Below, one piece after another: positions 34,745-45,839 of a DNA stretch of 64,000 bases (positions are counted from its first letter, which is position 1; every line of letters starts with the position of its first letter). The stretch is from Pleurodeles waltl (taxonomy: Eukaryota > Chordata > Amphibia > Caudata > Salamandridae): the NCBI RefSeq assembly GCF_031143425.1, contig NC_090437.1, positions 1,174,998,863 through 1,175,062,862 on the forward strand. The letters are read 5' to 3'. A model generated the notes under the pieces. The model was not told where the DNA came from, did no database searches, and worked only from the letters and a program-made list of their open reading frames with translations. A program made the position numbers and the translations under genes.

Positions 34745-36140
34745 AATTTGACAGCCAGTTGTGCTCTATAGGTAAAGGGGCCTTCTCGCAGCTTGTTATG
34801 TGCCTGTAACTTAACAGCAGGTCAGCCAACTACCCCTGGGAGTTCATTTCTTTGTACTGGGTACAAGCAGGTGCAGACCCGTCAGTTTTCTTCATGGGTC
34901 TCAACAAAAGTTGCAGGCCTCCTTTTGTCTCTTACAGGTCCAATAAGATTCTGAATAAGGTATTGAGGGGTGTTACATTTGTGCCTAGCTTTAGCTTGTG
35001 GGTGGGGAGACTCCTGGCTCCTTAACCAAAAGAGAAAAAGTTCCCTGGGGTGAACCTACCCACTTGTGCAGCAGTTCCCATGTGCACTAATAAAAACAAT
35101 CCCATGGTGCCACTCTCTGTCCAAAACTATGTTAGTGAAATCCATCTCCCCTTGTGCAAAGGATGTGTGCCCACTGCAGAGGAGTAGTCAAGGAAAAGAG
35201 CAGCCCCTCCTCTGTGGTCATTTCAAAACAGTTCTGGGGGCAGCTCCACTCCTAGTAGGACTGGTGCCTGCCTGACTGGGGGAACAAATAAGGGTCTTAC
35301 CTAGGTGTTAGCTAACATTTGCCTGTGAAATGGTAGAACTCTTTGAGGTTGATCAAGCTATTGGACAATAGTCACCCTGCTGGAAAAACAGCAACACCCC
35401 CCTACACCTAAGGCCTTTGTCCAGCTCTCGGAACAGTTTTCATACCTCATCAAAAGGACTATTCAGTTAACAGTTGAAGCTCATGCAAAAAGGCCTCCTT
35501 TACAGAAAAAGGTAACTTTCTTAAAGTATCTTTTTCTTTTCTTAACGGTTATTACAAATTTAATGTTTACAATTAAATTAGATTTGCAGTAACTATTTTA
35601 AAAAGTCAAAAATTTATACCTAGTGTTTCCTAAGCACCTTTAGCATCATTAAAAGTAATATTGTAATTTAGAGCTTTCCTATTGGATAGCCATACTTGTT
35701 ACACTGAAAATACATTAACTCTCCACATGTCCTACATTTAAATACCATTGACCTTGCCTAATGGGCAGTAAGGCCTCTAAGGAGGATTTAGATGTGGCTT
35801 TTTTATAGTTCTAAAACTGCACAGGTAAGTTGCAGTGGTAGGACTGCAGTCATGTTTACACTGTCACTGTGTAGTGAGTGCCACAATAGGTATTGCAGCT
35901 AACTAGCGGCATTAAATTAATCCAACCATCCTGGGTACACTTTGTACTATACACGAGGGACTTATAGGTAAATTACGTTTGCCAATTGGGAGTATAGCCA
36001 ATTTCTACATGTTTTAGTGGTCAAAGCACATGCAGCAGGACCTGGGTAGCAGGGTCTTAATACACAGAGTAAAAGAACCAGCAGCATCAATCTAAAACAA
36101 TAGGAATGATCAGCAAAAAGAGATATTTTTCTACGTGAAA
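34745..36140. mobile_element. Old LTR remnant
   Basis: Noncoding. It contains 'tgtactatacacgagggacttataggtaaatta' style text that recurs in the LTRs at 38930-38975 and 54728-54790. It also contains the block shared with the insert in PLE-1. The termini are not recognisable. Interpreted as a decayed LTR of the same general group. Confidence 0.5.
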
Positions 36141-36149
36141 TAGTCTATG

Positions 36150-36955
36150 GCTACTAATACTGTTGCACACCGTTGTAATAGAGGTAAGTCCACAAAGAAA
36201 ATCCATGGAAATTGTGTTCTACGGCATTTGAGGATGGGCAGAGGTTGTAACTATCTTGGAGTGGAATAGTGGGATGCTTAAGCACATATGGAGCACCTAG
36301 TGATATGGCTTTTAATAGTCTTATACCAGGGCAACAAAATTGTTGAGTTATGAGTTTGGTCATCTTCTTCTGACCGGGGTGCCCTGGAGCAGGATAGTCA
36401 TGATAACATTTATGACATTTAGACTGTGGGCCTCATTTAGATATCGGAGGAGGGAAATACTCCATCACAAATATGACCATAAGGTCATATTTGTGATGGA
36501 GTGTATGAGGGATATCCAGTCTGCCGTATTATGGTCTATTTAATCCTATGGAGATCGTAATATGGCGGACAGAATATTCAACATGTTTGTGATGGAGTAT
36601 TCCATCTGCTGAGATCTAAATCAGGCCCTGTATCATTTTACTCGGAAGGTACAAGGCACCATCACAATACAACAAAAATTGTGAACGGACTGTTGTAGTG
36701 GTCCATTTCAGTCAACTGAAGTACGAGGATTTCCTTTTGACTAAATAAATCCTAAAAAACTGCAGGAGGCAAGGCATAAAGGGCAAGTATATAGGGTGTC
36801 TGTTCTTTAGCCTCATGTTCAGAGTCTATTTGAAGCAACAGCGCATTTGCTTTTTGATGTTGTTTGAAAGAGAACAAAGCACTTCTGGCAGGGTGAGAGT
36901 TAGCATACAATCGATGACAACCTCCTTAGTGTTAAACCTTGACTTTTTCCACTCA
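36150..36955 (-). pseudogene. Gypsy integrase fragment, interrupted by a MITE
   Basis: Reading the minus strand downward, a frame has 'LYLPSKMIQ', typical of the segment before the integrase zinc finger. After the MITE come a 'HDYPAPGHPGQ' motif in one frame, 'KKMTKLITQQFCCPG' in another, and then 'ISMDFLCGL', the start of the catalytic core. These are the landmarks of a chromovirus-like Gypsy integrase. The rest is lost, and the frames are shifted repeatedly. Confidence 0.6.
36428..36628. mobile_element. Short MITE with TGT target duplication
   Basis: It starts GGGCCTCATTTAGATATCGG and ends with the reverse complement of GGGCCTGATTTAGATCTCAG. It is flanked by TGT on both sides (36425-36427, 36629-36631). 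The interior contains an inverted 'tactccatcacaaatatgacc ... ggtcatatttgtgatggagt' hairpin. The 3 bp duplication and terminus point to the Harbinger superfamily. Confidence 0.82.
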
Positions 36956-36960
36956 GAGCT

Positions 36961-39124
36961 TGTTGGAAATGGGGTCTTTGGTTTGCAGTCAGGTTACCCC
37001 ATGTCCAAGCAAGGACCTTCACTCTAGTCAGGGTAAGTCACACACAATCCAAATTATCCTGTGACAACCCTGTGGTAGCCTGGCACTGAGATGTCAGGCT
37101 TAACTTAGAAGGCAATGTGTAAAGTATTTGTGCAATAAATCATACAATACCACAATATAACACCACAAAAATACACCACACAGTGTTTTGAAAAATATAT
37201 AATATTTATCTGAATAAATGCAGGTCAAAACGATTAAAGATGAAATAAGTAAATGAAGGGATAACACTGAAAGTGATATCAAGTGTCTTTAGAGTTAAAA
37301 GATTACTGTAAAAGCAATATAAAGTGTCTTAAGTTCTCCTAGAAACAACAAGTGTCTCTTGAATGGCAAAGTACCTGGTTTGCGTTGAAAAATCCTCGCA
37401 AGGGACCGCGGAGGAGATGTGTGGAAAACGGTGAGTGTGCGTCGGTTCCCCCCCTTCACACACGGACTTGCGTTGTTACTTTTCACGCAGGGAAGACGTT
37501 GCGTCGATTTCCAGTGCACGGACTTGGATCCTCTTCGTGTTGCAGGGTTTTCAGACACCCCGGGGACGATGCGTGGAATCCTGGGCTTGCGGAGCAAAGT
37601 CACAGCGGCTAGGTCGATTCTGGTAGGCGATGTGGGGAATTTTCTTCTGCACGGCAGGCGCTGCGTCGATTCCTCTCAGGAAGTCGGGTGGCGTCATTCT
37701 GAGTCGGCTTGCGTCGATCCGGAAGGGCTGTGGGTTGAAGTTCCGGTCGCGTCGTTGACGCTGCGTCGATCTTCTGTTGCGAAGTCGGGCTGCGTTGTTC
37801 CAGACTCGGCGTGCGGTGAATTTTTCACCGGGAGCAGGCTGTGCGTCGTTCTTGGCAGGAGGTGCGTCGAATTTTCACCGCACGGGGATTTCAGCTGCAG
37901 GAGAGAAGTCTTTTTGGTCCTGAGACTTCAGGGAACAGGAGGCAAGCTCTATATAAGCCCTTGGAGAGCACTTCTGCAGCAAGGCAAGAGAGCAGCAGGA
38001 CAGCAGGGCAACAGCAGGGCAGCAGTCCTCTTTAGAAGGCAGCCAGGCAGTTCTTCTTCTCAGGGTGCAGGTTCTGGTTCAGGTTTCGTCTCCAGGAAGT
38101 GTCTGAGGTGGTAGGGCAGAGGACCTGTTTCTATACCCAAATGTGCCTTTGAAATGGGGGAGACTTCAAAGAGTGGCTTAGAAGTGCACCAGGTCCCCTT
38201 TCAGTTCAATCCTGTCTGCTAGGGTCCCAGTAGGGGGTGTGGCAGTCTTTTGTGTGAAAGCAGGCCCTCCACCCTCCCAGCCCAGGAAGATCCATTCAAA
38301 ATGCAGATGTATACAAGTGAGGCTGAGTATCCTGTGTTTGGGGTGTGTCTGAGTGAATGCACAAGGAGCTGTCAACTAAACCCAGCCAGACGTGGATTGT
38401 AAGGCACAGAAAGATTTAAGTGCAGAGTAATACTCACTTTCTAAAAGTGGCATTTCTAAAATAGTAATATTAAATCCAACTTCACCAGTCAGCAGGCTTT
38501 TGTATTACCCTTCTGGCCATACTAAATATGACCTTCCTACTCCTTTCAGATCAGCAGCTACCACTCAAACCATGTATGAGGGCAACCCCAATGTTAGCCT
38601 ATGAAGGGAGCAGGCCTCACAGTAGTGTAGAAACGCATTTAGGAGTTTTACACTACCAGGACATGTATACTAAACAAGTACATGTCCTGCCTTTTACCTA
38701 CACAGCACCCTGCCCTAGGGGTTACCTAGGGAACATCTTAGGGGTGACTTATATGTGGAAAAAGGGGAGTTTTAGGCTTGGCAAGTACTTTTAAATGCCA
38801 AGTCGAATCGACAGTAAAACTTCACACACATGCCTTGCAATGGCAGGCCTGAGACAAGGTTAAGGGGCTACTGAAGTGGGTGGCACAATCAGTTCTGCAG
38901 GCCCACTAGTAGCTTTTAATCTACAGGCCCTGGGCACATATAGTACATTCTACTAGGGACTTATAAGTAAATTAAATAGCCCAATTGGGTGTGATCCGTT
39001 GTTACCATGTTTAAAGGGAGAGAGCATATGGTTAGTCTAAAAAACAGCAAAAACAGTATCTCAAAAGTGGAGGGAGGCAGGCAAAAAGTTAGGGGTGACC
39101 ACCCTAAGGCTGTCAGGTCTAACA
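36961..39124 (+). mobile_element. Solo Gypsy-type LTR (family D), perfect GAGCT duplication
   Basis: It starts TGTTGGAAATGGGG and ends GTCTAACA. GAGCT lies immediately on both sides (36956-36960, 39125-39129). It aligns in reverse with the solo LTR at 58550-60764, for example 'ggggtctttggtttgcagtcaggtta' against its complement at 60724-60760. At 2164 bp with no internal sequence it is a solo LTR. Confidence 0.9.
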
Positions 39125-39149
39125 GAGCTTTATTCATCTTCTTCGACTG

Positions 39150-40225
39150 CCTCACCGAGACTTCCATTCCAATTTGCACACAACATGGTCAAAAGCAGCA
39201 GAAAAGTCCACAAAACATGCAAACAATGGCAGTCTTAAAGGAATTGAGGCACAGTGTGCTACATATGACAGGACGACAATTTTGTCAATAGTGAATTAAT
39301 GCTGTCTGAATCTTGTTTGATAGAGGAGTACAATATTTGCTTCAGTCACCCATGCCTCTAATTTGAAGGTAATAATTTTGGCATAAATACCTCCATATCC
39401 AGCAACGTGATTAGCATGAAGTTCCCTGGTTTGTTGTTGCTTACCATTTTGTGGATTGGGTGAAGGATTGATCCCTTCCAGGATTCTGGCACCTTAGTGC
39501 TTTCAAAACAGTCAGCGAAGAGAGGCGTGGGGCAAACAACCCAGAAACTATTTCAGATTTAAAAAGTGCACTTGAGAGGTTGTTAGGACCACAGGCTCCA
39601 TTAGTTCTCATGGCCTTAATAGCTGTAGACACAGACTCTCAGTTGAATATTGAAGAATTGGTTGTCACTTCTGCCTTGTCAGGATCTAATTCCTTCTTCC
39701 TGTTAGCTGCCCTATGACGAGCCGTGGAGCCTGCATCTGTGTACAGGTTCTGCACATATTCTACCCATTTCATTTCTGGCACTACATTCCCTACCTCTGT
39801 AGGCAGATTTGATATTTAATGGGATGACGTAAAACCAAAACTAGTCCTGGATTTTACAGGACATAAGACAGAATAACTAAATCCCTTCTGTTTGCTTTGC
39901 TTTGCTTTTGACTTCCACAACAAGGTACAATTAGGTTTTCTGTTTTCGAGTAATTCATGTGAAGCACTCTACTTGCTTTTATCCTTCCTGTACCTTCTAG
40001 TGGCAGCATTCAGTGCCGTATTTACTAATCTTAGCTTGTTTAAGAACAAGGAGGCATTCTTCAGACTGGATTCCTTAGTACTTATTGGGTCAAGATCGCT
40101 GAACACTGCATCAATGATTAGATCCCAATCATCTTGCAGATTTCCTGAATTGGGAAGCACTGTTGGCAGGGTCATCTTCTGCATGGTAAATGTGGCTAAC
40201 TGCATTTTTCCCCAATTTAAGCACC
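39150..40225 (-). pseudogene. LINE reverse transcriptase, N-terminal half
   Basis: On the minus strand, the region between endonuclease and RT appears first (40205-39969). The RT then follows with 'AIKAMRTNGACGPNNLSSALFK' style fingers (about 39630), 'ESWKGSILHPIHK' after a frameshift, 'ITLLD', and motif A 'FVDFSAAFDHV' near 39200. These mark a Jockey/CR1-group non-LTR reverse transcriptase. The catalytic YADD segment lies beyond the preserved part. Multiple frameshifts. The lower end adjoins the solo LTR. Confidence 0.7.
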
Positions 40226-40227
40226 TG

Positions 40228-40636
40228 ACCAGCGAGACGTGGACGTTAGTTCACGCAGGCTGCAGTGGCACGCCTGTGTAAGAATTGTCAGAGCTTCCTA
40301 TGGGTGGCAAAAGAAATGCTGCAGCCCATAGGGATCTCCTGGAACCCCAATACCCTGGGCACCTCAGTACCATATACTAGGGAATTAAATGGGTGTACCA
40401 GTATGCCAATGTGAATTGGTAAATTTAGTCACTAGCCTGTTAGTGACAAATTTGGAAAGCAGAGAGATCATAACCACTGAGGTTCTGGTTAGCAGAGCCT
40501 CAGTGAGACAGTTAGGCATCACACAGGGAACACATACAGGGCACATGCCTGGCAGGGTCCCAGTGACACATAGACTAAAACAACATATATACAGTTAAAT
40601 ATGGGGGTAACATGCCAGGCAAGATGGTACTCCTCC
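40228..40636 (-). mobile_element. 3' LTR fragment of the Gypsy element
   Basis: It aligns over its whole length with 48396-48820, for example 'gcaaaagaaatgctgcagcccatagggatctcctggaacc'. Only the first ~410 bases of the LTR remain; the other ~2.5 kb is replaced by LINE sequence. The outermost bases next to the polypurine tract are altered. Confidence 0.85.
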
Positions 40637-40647
40637 CCCCCCCCCCC
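40635..40647 (-). other. Polypurine tract of the Gypsy element
   Basis: Thirteen consecutive G on the minus strand lie directly before the 3' LTR, at the expected place for priming plus-strand DNA synthesis. Confidence 0.7.
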
Positions 40648-40665
40648 AAACGAAGGACAATAAGA

Positions 40666-43485
40666 CTAGCCATGACCTGATGAGTCTTCATTGTCTAAGT
40701 GGAAATATCTGGAGAGTCCATCTGCATTGGAGTGGGTACTCCCAGGTCTATGTTCCACTGTATAGTCCATTCCCTGTAGAGATACGGACCACCTCAACAA
40801 TTTAGGGTTTTCACCTTTCATTTGTTTTAGCCAAAGTAGAGGTTTGTGGTCTGTCTGAACAATAAAGTGAGTACCAAACAAGTATGGCCTCAACTTTTTC
40901 AGAGCCCAGACCACAGCAAATGCCTCCCTCTCAATGGCAGACCAATACTTTTCTCTAGGGGTCAACCTTCTGCTGATAAAAGCAACTGGTTGATCCTGGC
41001 CCTCAGAATTCAGTTGTGATAAGACTGTCCCTACCCCTAATTCAGATGCATCAGTTTGAACAATGAATTTCTTGGAGTACCATGGGCTTTTTAGGACAGG
41101 TGCAGAGCACATGGCCTGTTTGAGCTCCTCAAAAGCTTTCTGACAGCTAGCTGTCCACAATACCTTTTTAGGCATCTTCTTACTTGTGAGATCATTAAGT
41201 GGGGCTGCTATGGAGCCATAGTTTTTAATGAATTTCCTGTAATACCCAGTGAGGCCTAAGAAGGCTCTCACCTGGGTCTGTGTTGTAGGGGGAACCCAAT
41301 CCATGATTGTCTGGATTTTCCCCTGTAGTGGTGCAATCTCTTCTCCACCTACCAGGTGTCCTAGATAAACCACCTTTCCCTGCCATATCTGGCAATTTGA
41401 GGCCTTGATAGTGAGGCCCGCCTTTTGCAGGGCCTCCAAAACTTTCCAAAGGTGGACCAGGTGCTCATCCCAAGTGGAGCTAAAGACAGCTATATCATCT
41501 AGATATGCTGCACTAAAAGCCTCCAACCCTTGCAGGACTCTGTTCACCAACCTCTGAAAAGTGGCAGGTGCATTTTTCAAACCAAAGGGCATCACTATAA
41601 ATTGGTAGTGCCCTCCTATAGTTGAAAATGCAGTTTTAGGTTTAGCATCCTCAGCCAATTTGATCTGCCAATACCCTGCAGTCAAATCAAAGGTGCTTAG
41701 ATACTTGGCAGGTGCCAGTGTATCTATGAGCTCATCTGCCCTGGGTATAGGGTGAGCATCAGTTTTTGTTACCTGATTGAGACCTCTGTAGTCTACACAA
41801 AACCTCATCTCCCTTTTTCCATCTTTTGAGTGAGGCTTTGATACAAGCACCACAGGACTCACCCATGGGCTTTCAGAAGGTTCAACCACTCCTAGATCAA
41901 GCATTTTCTGAACCTCTTGTTTTATGCAGTCTCTGACATGGTCAGGCTGCCTATAGATTTTACTTTTGACAGGCATGCTGTCTCCAGTATCAATTGTGTG
42001 TTCACACCAAGATGTGGTGCCTGGCACAGTTGAAAAGAGTTCAGAAAATTGTCCAAGGAGATTTATGCAGTTGTCTTTCTGTTCTGCAGTCAGACAATCT
42101 GCCAAAACTACTCCCTCCACTAAAGCATCATTTTCAGTGGTGGAAAAGAGATCAGGGAGAGGGTCACTCTCTTCTTCCTGTCCCTCATCTGTTGCCATGA
42201 GCAGGGTGAGATCAGCCCTGTCATAGTAGGGTTTTAGGCGGTTGACATGAATCACCCTAAGGGGACTCCTGGCAGTGTCCAGGTCTACCAGATAGGTAAC
42301 CTCACCCTTTTTCTCAACAATTAGATGGGGTCCACTCCATTTGTCTTGGACTGCTCTTGGGGCCACAGGCTCCAATACCCACACCTTCTGTCCTAATTAG
42401 TACTGGATCAGAACAGCCTTCTGGTCATGCCATTGCTTCTGGAGCTCTTAGCTGGCCTGAGTGTTTTTACTGGCCTTTTTCATGTACTCGGACATTCTGG
42501 ATCTTAGGCCAAGTACATAGTCCACTATGTCCTGTTTGGGAGCTTTTCAAGGTTGTTCCCAACCCTCCTTCACAAGTGTTAGTGGACCTCTTACAGGGTG
42601 TCCAAAGAGGAGGTCAAATGGGCTGAAGCCCACTCCTTTCTGGGGTACCTCCCTGTAAGCAAAAAGGAGGCAAGGTAACAGGACATCCCATCTCCTCTTG
42701 AGTTTTTCAGGGAGTCCCATTATCATACCTTTGAGAGTTTTATTAAACCTCTCTACCAGTCCATTAGTCTGTGGATGATAAGGAGTGGTGAATTTGTAGG
42801 TTACACCACATTCCTTCCACATTGCTTTCAAGTATGCAGACATAAAGTTGCTACCCCTGTCTGATACAACCTCTTTAGGAAAACCCACCCTGGAAAAGAT
42901 TCCCAGGAGGGCCTTTGCCACTGCAGGAGCTGTAGTGGTCCTTAGAGGAATTGCTTCAGGATATCTTGTGGCATGGTCCACAACCACCAAGATAAACCTA
43001 TTGCCTGAAGCAGTAGGAGGGTCAAGGGGGCCAACTATGTCAACCTCTACCCTTTCAAAGGGGACCACAACCACAGGTAGTAGAATAAGGGGAGCCTTTG
43101 GTGTGCCACCAGTCTTGCCACTGGCTTGGCAGGTCACACAAGACTTGCAAAGATCTTTAGTGTCATCTGACATCCTAGGCCAGTGAAACAGGGGGACAAG
43201 CCTTTCCCATGTTTTAATCTGGCCCAAATGCCCAGCCAAAGGAATGTCATGTGCAAGAGTTAGGAGGAACTCTCTGTACTGTAGGGGAATGACCAATCTC
43301 CTGGCTGCTCCAGGTTTTGGGTCCCCTGCCTCGGTGTACAAGAGGTGGTCCTCCCAGTAAACTCTATGTGAGTCATTGACATCCCCATTTTGCTGCTTGA
43401 CAGCTTGCTGTCTGAGACCCTCTAATATGGGACAGGTTTGCTGTGCCACACTCAGCTCTTCCCTGCCAGGCCCCCCTCCACCCAA
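40666..43485 (-). pseudogene. pol: Gypsy pol: integrase, then reverse transcriptase and RNase H
   Basis: One frame runs through with three in-frame stops, all in the linker (42547-42549, 42448-42450, 42397-42399). In the first part (43485-42547) the integrase zinc finger is H79, H86, C116, C119. The catalytic triad is D149, D209 and E245, with the standard 35-residue spacing. The second part (42384-40666, 572 residues) opens with a GPY/F-like module ('DKWSGPHLIV'). It then has RT with D233 in 'FDLTAGYWQ' and YLDD at 294-297, followed by RNase H with D445, E487, D512 and D555. Integrase therefore precedes RT, the reverse of usual Gypsy order and the order known in Gmr1-type elements. The RT-RNase H part is intact and well preserved. 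Confidence 0.93.
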
Positions 43486-44287
43486 AAGCTTAGCAGTGTC
43501 TGCTGCCAGCTCATCTGGTGAAGGTTCTGCACAGGGAGGAAATTCTTCTCCTCAGAAGGAGAATCATCTGTAGAGGGAGGGATAGTGGGTAGGGACTTGC
43601 TACCCCTAGCTTTAGGGAGCACTTGGTCCATTGTTCCAGGATCCAAGTTACCCTGTCCTTTTTGCTTTTTGGCCTGAGCCCTTGTCAAAGCAAAAATATG
43701 CCCAGGAACGCCCTGCATTGCTGCGTGAGCCTCCAACTCCACTTCTGCCCAAGCTGATGTCTCTAAATCGTTCCCTAGTAGACAGTCTACAGGTAAATCT
43801 GAGGCAACCACAACTTTCTTTGGACCAGTAAGCCCCCCCCCCCGTTGAGATTCACAACAGCCATGGGGTGGCTAAGAGTGTTGTTATGAGCGTCTGTCAC
43901 TTGGTACTGCTGACCAAGTAGGTGTTGTTCAGGATGCACCAGTTTCTCTATCACCATGGTAACAGTGGCACCTGTGTCCCCGTAGGCCTGAACCTCAACA
44001 CCATTTATTAGGGGAAGTTGCTTGTACTTATCCATATTAAGGGGACAAGCAACCAAGGTGGCCAAATCAATGGCACCTTCAGAGACTAACACAGCCTCTG
44101 TGGTCTCCCTAACAAGACTAACCCCAACTAAATTACCAAAAGTGAGCCCAGCTACTCCTTTGGATTGGCTATTCGTAGGTTTGCTCCCACCACCACTGCT
44201 ATTACTAGGGGCACTAGAATTTGCAGTAGGGGTTGTGGTAGTGGGAGGTTTGGTGTTTTTCTTTGGACAGCTGGCATCAGTTGTCAA
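43452..44287 (-). pseudogene. Gypsy aspartic protease region
   Basis: The frame 44287-43787 has the active-site motif DTGA at residues 104-107 in 'AYGDTGATVTM', followed by a beta-rich segment. An 11-base C run (43833-43843) shifts the frame into 43811-43452, which continues with 'DLPVDCLLGNDLE', the C-terminal protease flap/helix motif. Another shift near 43480-43560 leads into the integrase frame. Upstream it is Thr/Ser/Pro-rich. Confidence 0.8.
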
Positions 44288-45605
44288 ATGGACTTTGACT
44301 TTACAAAAATAACACCAAGTTTTTTTTTAGGTTGATTTGAAGAGGATTTGGACCCACCACCCCCACCAGAGGATTTTTGTGGGCCTGATGAAGACTCATT
44401 TTTACTTTTGTCCCCACCCTTGTCAGAAGACTTACCACCCTTCTTCTTGCCATCCTTGTCACCCCCTGTATGAACTTTTCTGTTCACTCTTGTTCTGACC
44501 CATTTGTCTGCCTTCTTTCCCAATTCTTGGGGAGAGGTCAGATCTGAGCCCACTAGATATTGGTGTAACAAGTCAGACACACAGTTATTCAGAATATGCT
44601 CTCTCAGAATAGGATTATACAGGCTTTCATAGTCAGAAACTTTCTGCCATGTAACCACCCTTCCAGGGCCTTCACTGAACAGTCAACAAAGTCTGTCCAG
44701 TCTTGTGAGGACTCTTTTCTGGTGTCTCTGAACGTAATCCTGTATTGTTCAGTGGTTAAGCCAAATCCATCCAAGAGTGCATCCTTCAAAACTGCAAAAT
44801 TGTTAGCATCACTTTCCCTAACAGTAAGGAGCCTATCCCTACCCTTTCCAGTGAAAGATAGCCACAATATAGCAGCCCACTGCCTTTGAGGGACCCCCTG
44901 TAACATACAGGCCCTCTCAAGTGCAGCAAACCACTTGTTGATGTCATCCCCCTCCTTTTAAGGGGGGACTATCTTGTGCAGATTCCTGGAATCATGCTCT
45001 CTAACAGGATTACTATCAGGAATACTGCTATTGCTGCCACCATGGGGTCCAAACCCCAATCTCTGTCTCTCCTTCTCCAGGTCTAAGGATTCCCTATCTA
45101 AGGCCAGCTGTTGCTGTTTAAGCTTCAGTCTGGTCTCTTCAACTCTCAACTTTTTGAGTTCCCTTTCCAACATGTTGTCTTCAGGGTGGGTGGGTTGGCA
45201 ATGCTTGGACACAGAAGATAAATTGGAAACAACAGAGGGGAATCTGTCCCTAACTGACTGAACCCTAGCAACTTGGCCTCTAGGAATAAAGACTTCCCTA
45301 CTGTGATGGGAACCTCCATTACTACCATTACTGGGTGTCTTGTTAGAGGGCAAATCCTGATCAGAACCCTCCCTACCTCCCTCAAGGAGATCCCCTGAGT
45401 CAGACCGGGAACTTTCTATTAACCTCTCATTTGAAGTGCCTGCTTGGGACTCATCATTCACAATAAGCATGTTAAATAGAAATTCTTTGATAGGGTTCTT
45501 TCCTATCACTAAACCTCTCTCTAAGCAGAGACTCCTTAGGCTCTTGTAATTCAAATTGTCATAAGTTGTATTGACCATTTTAAGAGCTGACTCGACATCA
45601 GACAT
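44284..45605 (-). pseudogene. gag: Gypsy gag
   Basis: It starts with ATG at 45605 ('MSDVESALKMVNTTYDNLNY'). It has an acidic middle and a strongly predicted coiled coil of charged residues ('LKKLRVEETRLKLKQQQLAL', about residues 150-190). An in-frame TAA lies at 44958-44960. A capsid-type domain ('WAAILWLSFTGKGRDRL') follows. A frameshift near 44650 moves to the 44658-44284 frame, which is Lys/Gly/Ser-rich. A zinc-knuckle-like C-x2-C-x4-H-x6-C is split by a frameshift in a T run at 44320-44328. Gag would form the particle; this copy could not. Confidence 0.8.
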
Positions 45606-45839
45606 GATAGTAAAAGGTTTAGAAATAGTGAGAATGAAGACAAACTAACTTTTTAGAAACTTTTAGAAGTTTTAGAATACTTTTCAGCACCTTGTAAAAA
45701 GTTTAAGAGGAGAAAAGCAAAACTTTTTGGTTAGGTGTACATACACTGAACTTGTTTTGTATATTATTCTCTTATGAAAAGTACACAATGACAAAGTGGT
45801 AAGTAGTTACAAGTACTTATCCCACTGCTACACAACCAA
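45606..45839 (-). other. Gypsy leader and primer binding site
   Basis: On the minus strand the bases right after the 5' LTR read TTGGTTGTGTAGCAGTGGG (45821-45839). They align with TTGGTGGATCAGCGGTGGG of the family A element and with the complement of a tRNA-Leu 3' end, with a few differences. A ~210 base leader precedes gag. Confidence 0.6.

Noticed and set aside
37419..38114. 231-codon frame inside the solo LTR
   Set aside because: It lies wholly in a noncoding GC-rich part of an LTR flanked by target duplications; the related LTR at 58550-60764 has no conserved equivalent product.
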